Below, piece after piece: positions 1-8,900 of a DNA stretch of 19,852 nucleotides. Each line of letters begins with the position of its first letter. Position 1 is the first letter of the stretch. The notes under the pieces are model-generated. The model saw nothing but the letters and a program-made list of their open reading frames with translations, had not been told where the DNA came from and ran no database searches. This DNA is from Smittium culicis (taxonomy: Eukaryota; Kickxellomycota; Harpellomycetes; Harpellales; Legeriomycetaceae): the NCBI GenBank assembly GCA_001970855.1, contig LSSN01000400.1, positions 1 to 19,852 of the forward strand. The letters run 5' to 3'. Position numbers and translations under genes: made by a program.

Positions 1-382
1 GATTTTTTAAATTGTATAATTGATAAAAGTTCATTTATTTTTTGATATTAAAACACGACTTTAAGTAGTAATTTTGAATGAATTGTTACACAATATACAC
101 TCATATCCGTATTTGTTTTCTATTAAACGTAAAGGCAGGTTTACTGTTTTAATAGCTAATTTATAACGGCTATAGACATAAAGAAATACACAGAAAATTC
201 TATAAGCTTAAATAATGAATAATTTGGCAAATAATTTAAATACAATTTACAGATATTATTTTAAATAGAAAATATATTGGCAAATAATAGTGAAAAAAGA
301 ATTATTTCATAGCTTTACAATATAGCGTATGATCTTTAGTATACAATAGCACGTTGACCAAGATGTCAATAGATAATTATAA
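1..382. other. AT-rich intergenic sequence, no gene seen
   Basis: No open stretch longer than expected by chance and no RNA gene was found. The words GCAAATAAT at about 235 and 283 also occur in the 180-bp repeats further right (near 3919 and 11443), but the surrounding bases do not align well enough to call a copy here. Confidence 0.5.
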
Positions 383-967
383 ATTCATGCAAGTTCAATT
401 TTACCAAAAAAAATGGAAAATAGAGGCGAATTCTTGAAATGCAATATATTTATATATTTAAATAAAAAAAAGCATACTCGTATTTTATATGATTTTATAA
501 TAGCTAGAAAAAAAAAATTACACATATTTATACCGCTAACAACTATCAAGAGTTACTATAATTTTATTAATAAAAAAAAGAGAAAAACAAATATAGCCAA
601 TCAAGGCATGGGATAACTTTTGTAATAGACTAGACAATATAAAATATTCAGATTTCTGCAAACGACAGGGATTTAATAAAAGAGCATACTTAGAAAAAAA
701 ATTTAATACAGGGTACAATAATAAACGAATATATTTGGTGAGGTTAAAAAAAAAAAAAGTCTAATAGTTAAACATAAGATCTATCCACGCGGAGAATCAA
801 CTAGGCATAAACCACGTCCTTCATTATGGCAAGTTTTAAAATTATCAGACTTATGGGATAGTAATATAGGATGGGCAGATGGAGCTTTAACATGGCATAT
901 TTATACTAATAGAGATAAAAAAAAAAGAAAGGCTAAACATGTTCGTAGACACCAGGTTCATACTTGA
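383..967 (+). pseudogene. Frame-shifted coding relic, family unknown
   Basis: Three open frames follow each other with overlaps: 383-616 (77 codons, first ATG at 413), 597-764 (55 codons, no ATG) and 725-967 (80 codons, no ATG). The last two overlap across a run of 13 A at 746-758, so a one-base slip there would join them; the first two overlap at 597-616, just after A-rich runs. In DNA this AT-rich a stop is expected about every 13 codons, so three consecutive long frames on one strand are more than chance would readily give. The peptides are Lys/Arg-rich with several Trp; 725-967 contains the words LSDLWDSN and ALTWHIY. I do not recognise a family. A loose resemblance to the end of a retroelement endonuclease (D-L-W ... 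T-W) is too weak to name. It may be a decayed mobile-element gene, a pseudogene, an intron-bearing gene, or a gene broken by homopolymer assembly errors. Confidence 0.35.
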
Positions 968-1267
968 AAAACATAAATTCAGCATCTAAACGTATTCACC
1001 TAGTATCAATCAAAAAATAACCATAATGGTTACTTAGATAAAAAATATGATGGAATGACGGAATAGCTACAAAAAAAAAAAAAGTATATATAAAGCAAAA
1101 CAGTAGCTTATAATTTTATAAAACGATAGCAAAGAATATTTTGATATATCAAAAAAAAAAGAACCCCTTCCCAAAAGAAATAATAAAATAAAAACGGAAG
1201 CATTTAATAAAAGCAAGACTTTTTAATAATATCATAAAAAGCACAGTTTTATTGTATAAGTAACAAG
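968..1267. other. Spacer upstream of the chitinase gene
   Basis: AT-rich with long A runs, including 13 A at 1071-1083. It must hold the promoter of the chitinase gene if that gene is intact, but I see no convincing TATA box or binding site. The chitinase frame is open back to 1238 and is closed by TAA at 1235-1237. Confidence 0.4.
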
Positions 1268-2476
1268 ATGTTGGTTGTTATTCCGATTTGTATTATTTCA
1301 GTATCAGCAGTTGCAGTTAATAATTTGCATATATTCAGAGGACTGGGAATTTTCGGAGCTGGAGATAACGACATAGCAGCGAGCGAATTCGGGATACAAG
1401 ACCTTGCAAGCTTCGACGGAGGAAATGGAAGCAGCGAAGTCGACGAATTTAATAGTGAAGGAGATAACGAGCCTTACGTGAGCGAAGAGAATGGCGAGTC
1501 GCTGGATAAAGAAAGCGGCGGCATTGAATCCGGGTCTTCAGATGGCGTATTTGGCGAAAGCAAAGATGAAACAGGCCAAATTGCAGAAGAAGATGTCGAC
1601 GTGAGTGCCTTCGGAAGCGCGAATGGCGAACTAGCAAGTGTTGATAGCGACTTGGAAGACCAAGATCAATCCGGTGACGACGGATATAACAGTGCGAGTA
1701 ATTCAGGAGATGTCACAGAAGACTCAAGTAATATCGAAAGCGAAGAAAGTGATTTAAAAGTGCAAGACCAATCCAGTGAAGATGAATATAACAGTGCGAG
1801 TAATGTAGGAAATAGCACGGAACTTTCAAGTGATATTGATGGTGAAGAATTCGATTTAGAAGAAGACATTGATTGTATTGGGTTTGAGCTAAATTGCGAA
1901 ATGCTTAGCAAGGCAGCAATAGATGGAGGTTACACCTCAGTATCTCAATCAAATTGCGAACATTTTATTAATCAGCTATGTCTTAGCAGCGTTACGTCTG
2001 TCGAGGAAGCAGCAATGGCATTTACAAATATCCTCTGGGAATCCGGGGGTTTCGTATATGATCGAGAACTCCTTTGCAATACTGAAGACTGTAAAGAACT
2101 TTATTATACAGAAGGCGACGAAGAGTATCAGTATGATTTTGGAGGCAGAGGATACATCCAGATAACGTGGAGAGAAAACTATTTAGATGCTTCGATGGAC
2201 CTGTTCGGCGATAACAGGCTTGTATTAAATCCCAATTTGGTTCTTGACGAAGAAACTAATTGGAAAGTTACGTTTTGGTACTGGGTGACATTTGTTCATC
2301 TAGATCCAGGTGTTCAATCCGGACAATTTGGGTCGTCAGTGAATATGATAAACGGGGCTTTGGAGTGTAGAGGGGATCACAAAGATATAGCGCAGAAGCG
2401 GTTCAAGTTGTACAAAGATGTTCTTAAAGTCTTTGATGAATCAGCAACTCCTAATGGTAATGGTTGTATGACATAA
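1268..2476 (+). CDS. Secreted GH19 chitinase-like protein with long acidic repeat linker
   Basis: 402 aa, one exon, TAA stop. Residues 1-18 are a hydrophobic signal peptide (VVIPICIISV core, possible cut after AVA16). Residues 30-200 are a Ser/Glu/Asp/Gly-rich linker, predicted disordered, holding two 34-residue repeats (127-160 and 161-194, both with the word YNSASN). From about 205 to 388 lies a lysozyme-fold glycoside hydrolase family 19 domain. It shows the general-acid motif WESGG with E258, a probable second catalytic Glu at E267 (RELLC), the substrate-cleft motif GGRGYIQITW at 292-301, WYWVT at 337-341, and INGALEC at 361-367. Several Cys could form disulphides. GH19 enzymes cut beta-1,4 links in chitin with inversion, so an extracellular or cell-wall role is expected. 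The usual His before the catalytic Glu is Trp257. The sequence is visibly richer in G+C than its flanks. GH18 is the common fungal chitinase family and GH19 is rare in fungi, so transfer is possible. The start is the first ATG after a stop at 1235. Confidence 0.85.
   Translation: MLVVIPICIISVSAVAVNNLHIFRGLGIFGAGDNDIAASEFGIQDLASFDGGNGSSEVDEFNSEGDNEPYVSEENGESLDKESGGIESGSSDGVFGESKDETGQIAEEDVDVSAFGSANGELASVDSDLEDQDQSGDDGYNSASNSGDVTEDSSNIESEESDLKVQDQSSEDEYNSASNVGNSTELSSDIDGEEFDLEEDIDCIGFELNCEMLSKAAIDGGYTSVSQSNCEHFINQLCLSSVTSVEEAAMAFTNILWESGGFVYDRELLCNTEDCKELYYTEGDEEYQYDFGGRGYIQITWRENYLDASMDLFGDNRLVLNPNLVLDEETNWKVTFWYWVTFVHLDPGVQSGQFGSSVNMINGALECRGDHKDIAQKRFKLYKDVLKVFDESATPNGNGCMT
1646..1849 (+). 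repeat. Tandem 102-bp coding repeat (2 copies) in the chitinase linker
   Basis: Units 1646-1747 and 1748-1849 each encode 34 residues, directly abutting. Both begin with Ser-Asp-Leu, share QDQS and YNSASN in register, and end in Glu-Glu. The copies differ at several codons, so the duplication is not fresh. The unit is rich in Asp, Glu and Ser and has no predicted fold; it may space the catalytic domain or serve as a glycosylation or phosphorylation surface. Confidence 0.8.
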
Positions 2477-3186
2477 GATCTATTGAAAATAATATAACAA
2501 TGTATAGATCCGTTATCCATATTATAATGGATTCTATAAGCATATAATAATATAAATTTTTCTGTGATTAATATGTGGTTTATTTTAAATAAAAAATGAA
2601 AGGGAAATTCAAGTTCAAGATGAAATGTATAGTATTTTACGACATTATTAAAAAATTAAATGTGTTATTAGTGAATTTTATTTTATTCAGAAAATTTAAT
2701 GTAATGTATGAACTATTTAAAAAATGTTTATTAGTCAAAAATGAAAGACTGATAATACGATTGTATAAGTTAACATAATAACTATTTTATTTTAAACATA
2801 GAAACAAACAAAAAGTAAATTGTATATCAGGTACCGGTCGACATTTACAGCATAATTTTCTGCAAGTTAGATTGTTATTATACCCAGTAATTGATAGCGT
2901 AAGGCGGTATATTCAAGAGGTATGGATATTTATGTCTACGACAAAACTTTTTAAATGAACGTTCACACTTACTTCAGTTAAATTTATTGAAGCTAGTAAT
3001 TGGGCATTCTGGAGGATAAATGAACGATTGATGTAATTCTCATAAACAATTATATATTTGAGGAAAAAAATACGATAATGATAATGATAATTTTCTTTTT
3101 TTTTTTTTGTGAATTACGCCTTTTTTTAGCTCAATTCTTAGTTGTATGAATTTAAATAGATTAATAACTATAAATCGGAGTTTTGA
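2477..3186. other. Spacer downstream of the chitinase gene
   Basis: Contains a possible poly(A) signal AATAAA at 2588-2593, about 110 bp past the stop. A 60-codon open stretch at 2596-2778 is made of AT-rich, low-information codons and I do not accept it as a gene. A hexamer GATAAT is repeated three times at 3074-3091 and is followed by a run of 13 T at 3096-3108. Nothing else was recognised. Confidence 0.5.
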
Positions 3187-3366
3187 TTAAGCCTTTCCCG
3201 TCCAACACTCTTAAAAAAATCGAATATATTGGTTCATTTATGATTTATAAGCAAATCTATTATTAGTTGTTAATTTACAATATACCAATATTTCTTAAAG
3301 ACTCGAAATTAAAGAATTTTAAATGAGAATTGTTGGCTATATTTGGTGGGTCAAAAATAGTCTACC
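3187..3366 (-). repeat. Dispersed ~180-bp repeat, copy A (minus orientation)
   Basis: The reverse complement of this stretch aligns along its whole length with 11341-11521, by eye roughly 70-75% identical. Shared blocks include TCGATTTTTTTAA, GGACGGGAAAGG, ATAGCCAAC, AAATCATAAA and GGTAGACT. It has no long ORF. It behaves like an old non-autonomous mobile-element family or MITE, but no clear terminal inverted repeats or target duplications were identified. Confidence 0.7.
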
Positions 3367-3419
3367 GCCCGCGAAAAGGTTAAGTGTTATCAGATGAAGT
3401 ATATGGAGGATTCTAAACG

Positions 3420-3630
3420 AAGAAAGCACTTTGTTGCAGCTTATTATTACTATTGAACTTATTATAATAAAAAGTTTAAATATTATTGGTGGAGTTGGCA
3501 TCTCATTTCCATTTTCCACTAAATTCTGCGAGTATTATTTGCTAAAAAAACACTAGATTATATTTACTGGATAATAAATAAATATGAAATCTTATATACT
3601 GTAACTCTTTATGCATAAAAGTGCTTTCTT
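3420..3630. repeat. 13-bp perfect inverted repeat between repeat copies A and B
   Basis: AAGAAAGCACTTT at 3420-3432 has its exact reverse complement at 3618-3630. It lies just inside copies A and B, which are themselves in opposite orientation, so it may be the remnant of longer inverted arms. Confidence 0.45.
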
Positions 3631-3820
3631 TGTAAAGAACCTGCAATATAATATAACTAATAGTTTTATTTAGTTAGCTCTAGCAAATAAAGCTTTTAAG
3701 AAAAAAAAAAACTCCGCTTCACGTAAGAGTGTCCGATGTAAGAGATGACAAATTCAATTGGTAACTTTGCTATGAGAGGTTTTAAGTAATTCAGGAATGT
3801 GATTTAACTCATTCCCACAC

Positions 3821-4000
3821 GGTAGAATGCTCTAGGTTTACATAATAAAGCCAACTGAATTTGATAAAAACAGCTTAATTCTGGTTAATAAAATGTGTTT
3901 GGTTTGCTGAGGAAAAATAGCAAATAATAAAACTCATTACTAATCATAAGCGAATATGAAATTTTTTTTTTCAAGAAATGATGTATGGGAATGGGATAAA
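3821..4000 (+). repeat. Dispersed ~180-bp repeat, copy B (plus orientation)
   Basis: Aligns collinearly with 11341-11521 from a GGTAGA start, through GCCAACTG and AGCAAATAAT, CATAAGCGAAT, a T-run and GGGAATGGGATAA in place of GGGAAAGGGTTAA. Similarity is lower than for copy A (about 60% by eye). Copies A and B form an imperfect inverted pair separated by about 450 bp. Confidence 0.55.
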
Positions 4001-4008
4001 AAGTCTGG

Positions 4009-4197
4009 ATGTTTTGTAGTGTGTTGGTGCTTGCTATTGTTATTTTATTTGTAAGCAGCAGCAAGATCAATCACTGGTGGAGAATGAGTAGGGAAATCAA
4101 TGACGATGGCATCGCTGATAAGATAAAAATAACTTGTGGATATCCAGAGAATCATCAAACATTTAAAAAAAATAATAGACCAACCATTGGCAATTAA
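4009..4197 (+). CDS. Doubtful small secreted-type ORF, unknown function
   Basis: 62 codons from the first ATG after a stop. The first 18 residues are strongly hydrophobic and signal-peptide-like (VLVLAIVILFVSSS). The rest is polar and of ordinary, non-repetitive composition, with HWW, NDDG and GYPENHQTF as its most distinctive words and a single Cys. The region is less AT-rich than its flanks, which is the main reason to list it. A splice-donor-like GTAAGC at 4051 could mark a longer spliced gene. The ORF begins 9 bp after repeat copy B, so it may instead be a passenger or relic. I recognise no family. Confidence 0.25.
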   Translation: MFCSVLVLAIVILFVSSSKINHWWRMSREINDDGIADKIKITCGYPENHQTFKKNNRPTIGN

Positions 4198-5175
4198 TTA
4201 ACACTGCAAGCCAACCAAATCTCGTTAGTTATTTACATATTTGGGGGTTTTTAGTTTAATGTTTGCTCTTTTGGCCAATGCTACTATTTCATTCCAATGG
4301 AAAAAACAAAAAGCAGTATTTGACAAAGTTGAATCAATAACCAAACATTTTCCAGAGATCAATAGACAGCATTAGTATTTTGTATCATGATACTTTTCGC
4401 TTGTGTGAAATGTAAGAAGCAGGTACCTAAAATGATAAGTGAATAAAACCAAAGAGCGTTTGAAATAATTAACAAGAGAGCCTACAAGTCGATGTGGCAG
4501 AGCAAAGCAATTTTTTTAATTTTTACACGTGGATCATAGTATAATTTTTTTTAGTTATAAAATAACCCTTTTGTTTGCTCATATAAAAAAAAAAGCATAC
4601 GACTATATCGAAGCAATCATATTTTATCCAGATTTTATCAGCTAGGCGTCGAATTTCTCAGCTGGATTTATTGTCTGTTCTGGGGATGGGGGGAAGGAGG
4701 TGCTGACTAATAGTTCACAGGAAAATAAAGCGTCTAACTGGTATATATGTTTTGTTAATAGGAAATAAATGCGACAGGTCGGTTGATGTTATGCTCCGTT
4801 GGCTTGGCGCTTTGACTAAAATAGACTTCCTATAAAAAAGAAGCAAAAAAAAAAAAATAAAAGGAACCCAGAAATTACGCAGTCTGAAAATGATACGATA
4901 ACATTGCAAAGGAAAATAAAAGCAGAAAAATTTTTGATCATGATTTAGGCGGCATATTTCAAGATGCTTTTAATGAGCTGAAATTTTTTTTTTTTCATTG
5001 TGAAGGAAGCTGAAATTGTACTAATAAAAATTTCCATGTCATCAGCAGATCTTTATTTTTAAATCAAATCGAATGCTTGACATATTTAGATAATAGGATC
5101 CAATAGAATATTGGTATAGCCAATAGATTTAATTTTATCGATTAGCAAATAATGGTTCCCAGAAATGAAGTCCTT

Positions 5176-5217
5176 CTACCCAATAAGTATCTATAGTTTG
5201 CTTCTATAGTTGGGTAG
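5176..5217. repeat. Short inverted repeat
   Basis: CTACCCAA at 5176-5183 pairs exactly with TTGGGTAG at 5210-5217. Between them the self-complementary word CTATAG occurs twice (5191-5196 and 5204-5209), giving alternative inner stems. Function unknown; it could be the end of a decayed element. Confidence 0.5.
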
Positions 5218-5283
5218 TAGATAACCGAGTGTTTTTTACAGGCAGCTTATCAGCTAAATTTCCAGATATGGAAACTTTAATGA

Positions 5284-5315
5284 CAAGAAATGGTGTCTAA
5301 TGCCACGATTTCTTG
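5284..5315. repeat. Short inverted repeat
   Basis: CAAGAAAT at 5284-5291 and ATTTCTTG at 5308-5315 form a perfect 8-bp stem with a 16-nt loop that itself contains partly pairing GGTG and CCAC. No function assigned. Confidence 0.4.
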
Positions 5316-5809
5316 GCTTGAAAAAAAAGTGACAATAAAAATAACACTAAGAAATAAAAAGGTGACTACAATTCTCTCCACAGAAAAACAAATAAAAACT
5401 ATTCCACTGGCTAGCGAGCGTACCATCTAATTGGCGCTTAATGTTTGAGACTGGTACTAAGCTTTTTAATTTCCAATCAATAATAAAATATTTTTTATCT
5501 ATAACTTTCAATGGCTATTTTTGGACTTTTCAGAGGTTAATCTGCAGAGGTAAATGGACTGTTTTGGCCATAGGAAGTGTTTAAGGAAATGTTGGTGCCA
5601 AACACAGCAAAATATTAGCTAACATAGAATAACAAAATCAGCGCAGTTTTGACGTTTTGATTACTTCGCAGCTTATATTAGCCTAATTTTTCATAGCACA
5701 CAATAGCCAAGATGAGCTATATTACTAATCAAAATATAAGTTTTCCAATTCAAACTGCGATCTGATTCTCGCTTTATTGTTAATTTACTCACAAGCTTGT
5801 ATAAAAACT

Positions 5810-5816
5810 ACCCTTC
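5810..5816 (+). promoter_or_regulatory. Possible TATA box of the ABC transporter gene
   Basis: TATAAAA lies 163 bp before the ATG and is followed by a pyrimidine-rich leader (about 5818-5910), as is common upstream of fungal genes. No binding sites for metal or oxidative-stress regulators were recognised. Inferred from position and sequence only. Confidence 0.4.
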
Positions 5817-5978
5817 ACATCTACACTTCTAATTAAAACTAAAACTAAATTTTATCCTTTTTACTATATTATTATTTATTCCCTCCTAATACTTTTCTTT
5901 ATACATCACTGCGGACTATAATATAATTTCAAGCTAAAAAGCTCAGCTAAATATTATATTTACAATATACAAAAAATA

Positions 5979-8900
5979 ATGTCCGATTTTTGCTTCGACG
6001 GCAATGGCTTCTCTTCCCTATCTACCGGGTACTCAACATACCTCTCTGTATGCTTTTTAAGAATTGTTCTCACTCAAATAATTAATCTGATCTTCATAGC
6101 TATTTCTGCTTACAGACTAAAAACCCTCTTCTCCCATACAAAGATCCCCAGAAGCATATCTATAAACATATTTTACTACCTAAAACTCGCTGTCATAACT
6201 GCTACGTTCGCCTTAAAAATTGCCCAGCTATCGCTTTCGACAAAACTTTCAACCCCTTCTCAAGTTAATGCTGCCACTGTATCTGACATCATCTCTCTAG
6301 TTGTTATTGTTATTTCCTTCTTGCTAACTCACTACGAACATACTCGATATAGCGTCCAATCTCACGTTCTGCTAGCATACTACCCTGTAATATCTGGATT
6401 TACTGCTTTCTGGATATGGACCCTTTCTCAAACCGCTATCAGCTATGCAAAAACTTATTTTTCGCTAGTATGCGTTGAACTAGCCTTTTTGTTACTGGGA
6501 TGGGCTTTCACTCTCGTTCCCAATAAGAAAGCTATAGAATACATTGCAGATATCCGAAATAGAGCTCAAGGCGAATGCCCTGAAATTGAAGCTAATATTT
6601 ATTCTAGAATATACTTTTTGTGGATGTCCGATCTACTCAAAACTGGCCGGAAACGCATTTTGGCCATTAAAGACGTTTGGCCCCTACCTGATTATCTCGA
6701 TGTAGAAAATACGACAGAAACCTTTGAAAAAGAATGGGACGTCGAGATTGCTAGATACCCAAACTCCCCAAACCTATGGCGCGTCATGTACAGATCTTTC
6801 GGAACGCCCCTCTTGATCTCAATGTTTCTCAAGCTCATCCAAGATATACTCAACTTTACACAAACTCTTCTATTTTCTCAATTGCTAGGCTTTATCGCTA
6901 TCTACACTTCACAAACTGACAACAGCATTTCTATTACAAAAGGTTTTATCATATCTTTTGCTATGCTTTTCAACTCGCTTTTCCAAACTATGTTTTTGCA
7001 ACAGTACTTCCATCTCGCCTTCAATACTGGAATTAAAGCCAAAACTGCAATCACCAACGTTGTGTTCAAAAAATCTATGAATCTCTCTAACTCTGCAAGA
7101 CAAAAACTTTCAACCGGTGACATTTTCAACTTAATGTCTGTCGATGCTAATAAAATCTCTGATGTTGTAAGCTATATCAATACTATCTGGAGTGGCCCCT
7201 TACAGGCCATCGTTTGCGTTATCCTATTATACAAAACTATAGGTGTCTCGGCTCTAACCGGTGTAGTAGTCATGGTAATTGGTGTTCCTATAAATATCTA
7301 TATGTCTAAAATGATGCGTGATATTCAAAAAAGACAAATGACTATTAAAGATAAAAGACTAAGACTAATAGATGAAATATTATCTAGTATCAAATCTATC
7401 AAACTTTATTCGTGGGAAAGTGCATTCATAGATAAAACTACTGAAGTAAGAAATAAGGGCGAACTAAAGAATCTTCGCTCTTATGGCAAAATTTACGGCT
7501 ACCAGAGTTTCGTAACTTCTATTGTCGCTTTCTTAGTTTCATTTTTGACTTTTGCCATATACTCTGCTCTTGACAATAAGTCGCGCGGTCCTTTGAATGC
7601 CCAGCTCGTTTTCGTCTCCCTCTCTCTTTTTAATCTCTTGAAATTCCCCCTATTTATTTTACCCATGATTGCATCTTTCGTAATCGAAGCTAACGTTTCA
7701 TGTAAAAGAGTAATCAAGCTTTTAGTAAGTGAGGACCTTCAGTCTGATGCTGTCGACAAACAACCATTTAGCAGAGAAGAAGGAAATCTGAAGATTAAAG
7801 CCGGTGCTATTGAAAATCGTGACTTAATGGTCTCTGTAACTAACGGCACTTTCACTTGGGGCTTCAATGCTAATAACTCCAATGATTCAAAAAATGACAA
7901 AAAAAAATTGTCAAAAAAAGAAAAGAAAGAAATGAAAGAAAAAAAATCCCAGCCTTCCGACGAAAATGTATACGATGAAGATACTCCTTCAATTAAAAAT
8001 ATAAACTTTAATGCTTACTATGGTGAGCTAATTGGTATTGTAGGAATTGTTGGGTCTGGTAAGTCTTCTCTTGTATCTGCACTTCTGGGCGACATGAAAA
8101 AGCTTTCTGGAGATGTAATGCTTCGCGGTAGAGTCGCTTATGTCCCCCAACAACCTTGGATCATTAACTCTACTTTACGAGAAAACATTCTTTTTGGTCA
8201 AAAATATGATAAGGAATTCTATGAAAGGGTCATTAAAAACTGTGAACTCGAAAAGGATATCGCAATGCTAGAAGGTGGAGATATGGCTGAAATCGGTGAA
8301 AAGGGTATAAATCTCTCTGGTGGTCAAAAGGCTAGACTGTCTTTGGCTAGAGCTGTATACTCCAGAGCACACGTTTACCTTCTAGATGACCCTCTATCCG
8401 CCGTTGATGCACACGTTGGAAGGAATATAATGACAAACGTTATTGGACCTAGTGGGCTTCTACATAACAAGTGTAGAATTCTTGTTACTCACGCAGTACA
8501 ATACTTACCTTTAATTGATCAGGTTATTGTCATGGATAACGGCGAAATATGCGAAAAGGGACATTATAATGAATTGATTAATAAAGTCGGAGGCTCTTTA
8601 GTTCGAATTTTGGGCGATGAGCATTTTACAAAAATAAACGAAAATGACTCAAATGAAGTATCCGAACAAAACGTAGAATCATTAAACTCGGGCTTAAACT
8701 CTACACAGGCTAGCTTGAAAGAAAACTCTTTAAGTAGAAGAGCATCGATATCAACAATTGGAACTGGTTTCGATTTCTCAAACTTTGACTCGTCAACTCT
8801 AGATTCGCAATCTATGATAGAGTCTCCTGATTTAATAATGCCCGAGTCTAATGTTGGAAGTCAAGAAAAAGGAGCTTCTCAGGCCGGTCAACTGATCGAG

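Larger units (their letters stand above)
4198..5800. other. Gene-poor AT-rich spacer before the ABC transporter
   Basis: No coding stretch was recognised on either strand. It holds A and T homopolymers (for example near 4848 and 4985) and several short inverted repeats, of which the one at 5176-5217 is the clearest. GCAAATAAT recurs near 5146 without enough flanking similarity to call another copy of the 180-bp repeat. Confidence 0.5.

Noticed and set aside
536..718. 60-codon minus-strand ORF overlapping the left-end relic
   Set aside because: Low-information Phe/Leu/Ser-rich composition; it is the antisense of the plus-strand open frames.
2596..2778. 60-codon ORF after the chitinase
   Set aside because: Lys/Leu/Phe/Ile-rich translation of AT-rich DNA with no motif and no neighbour logic.
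4715..4909. 64-codon minus-strand ORF
   Set aside because: Phe/Leu run generated by a poly-A stretch; the rest has no recognisable feature.
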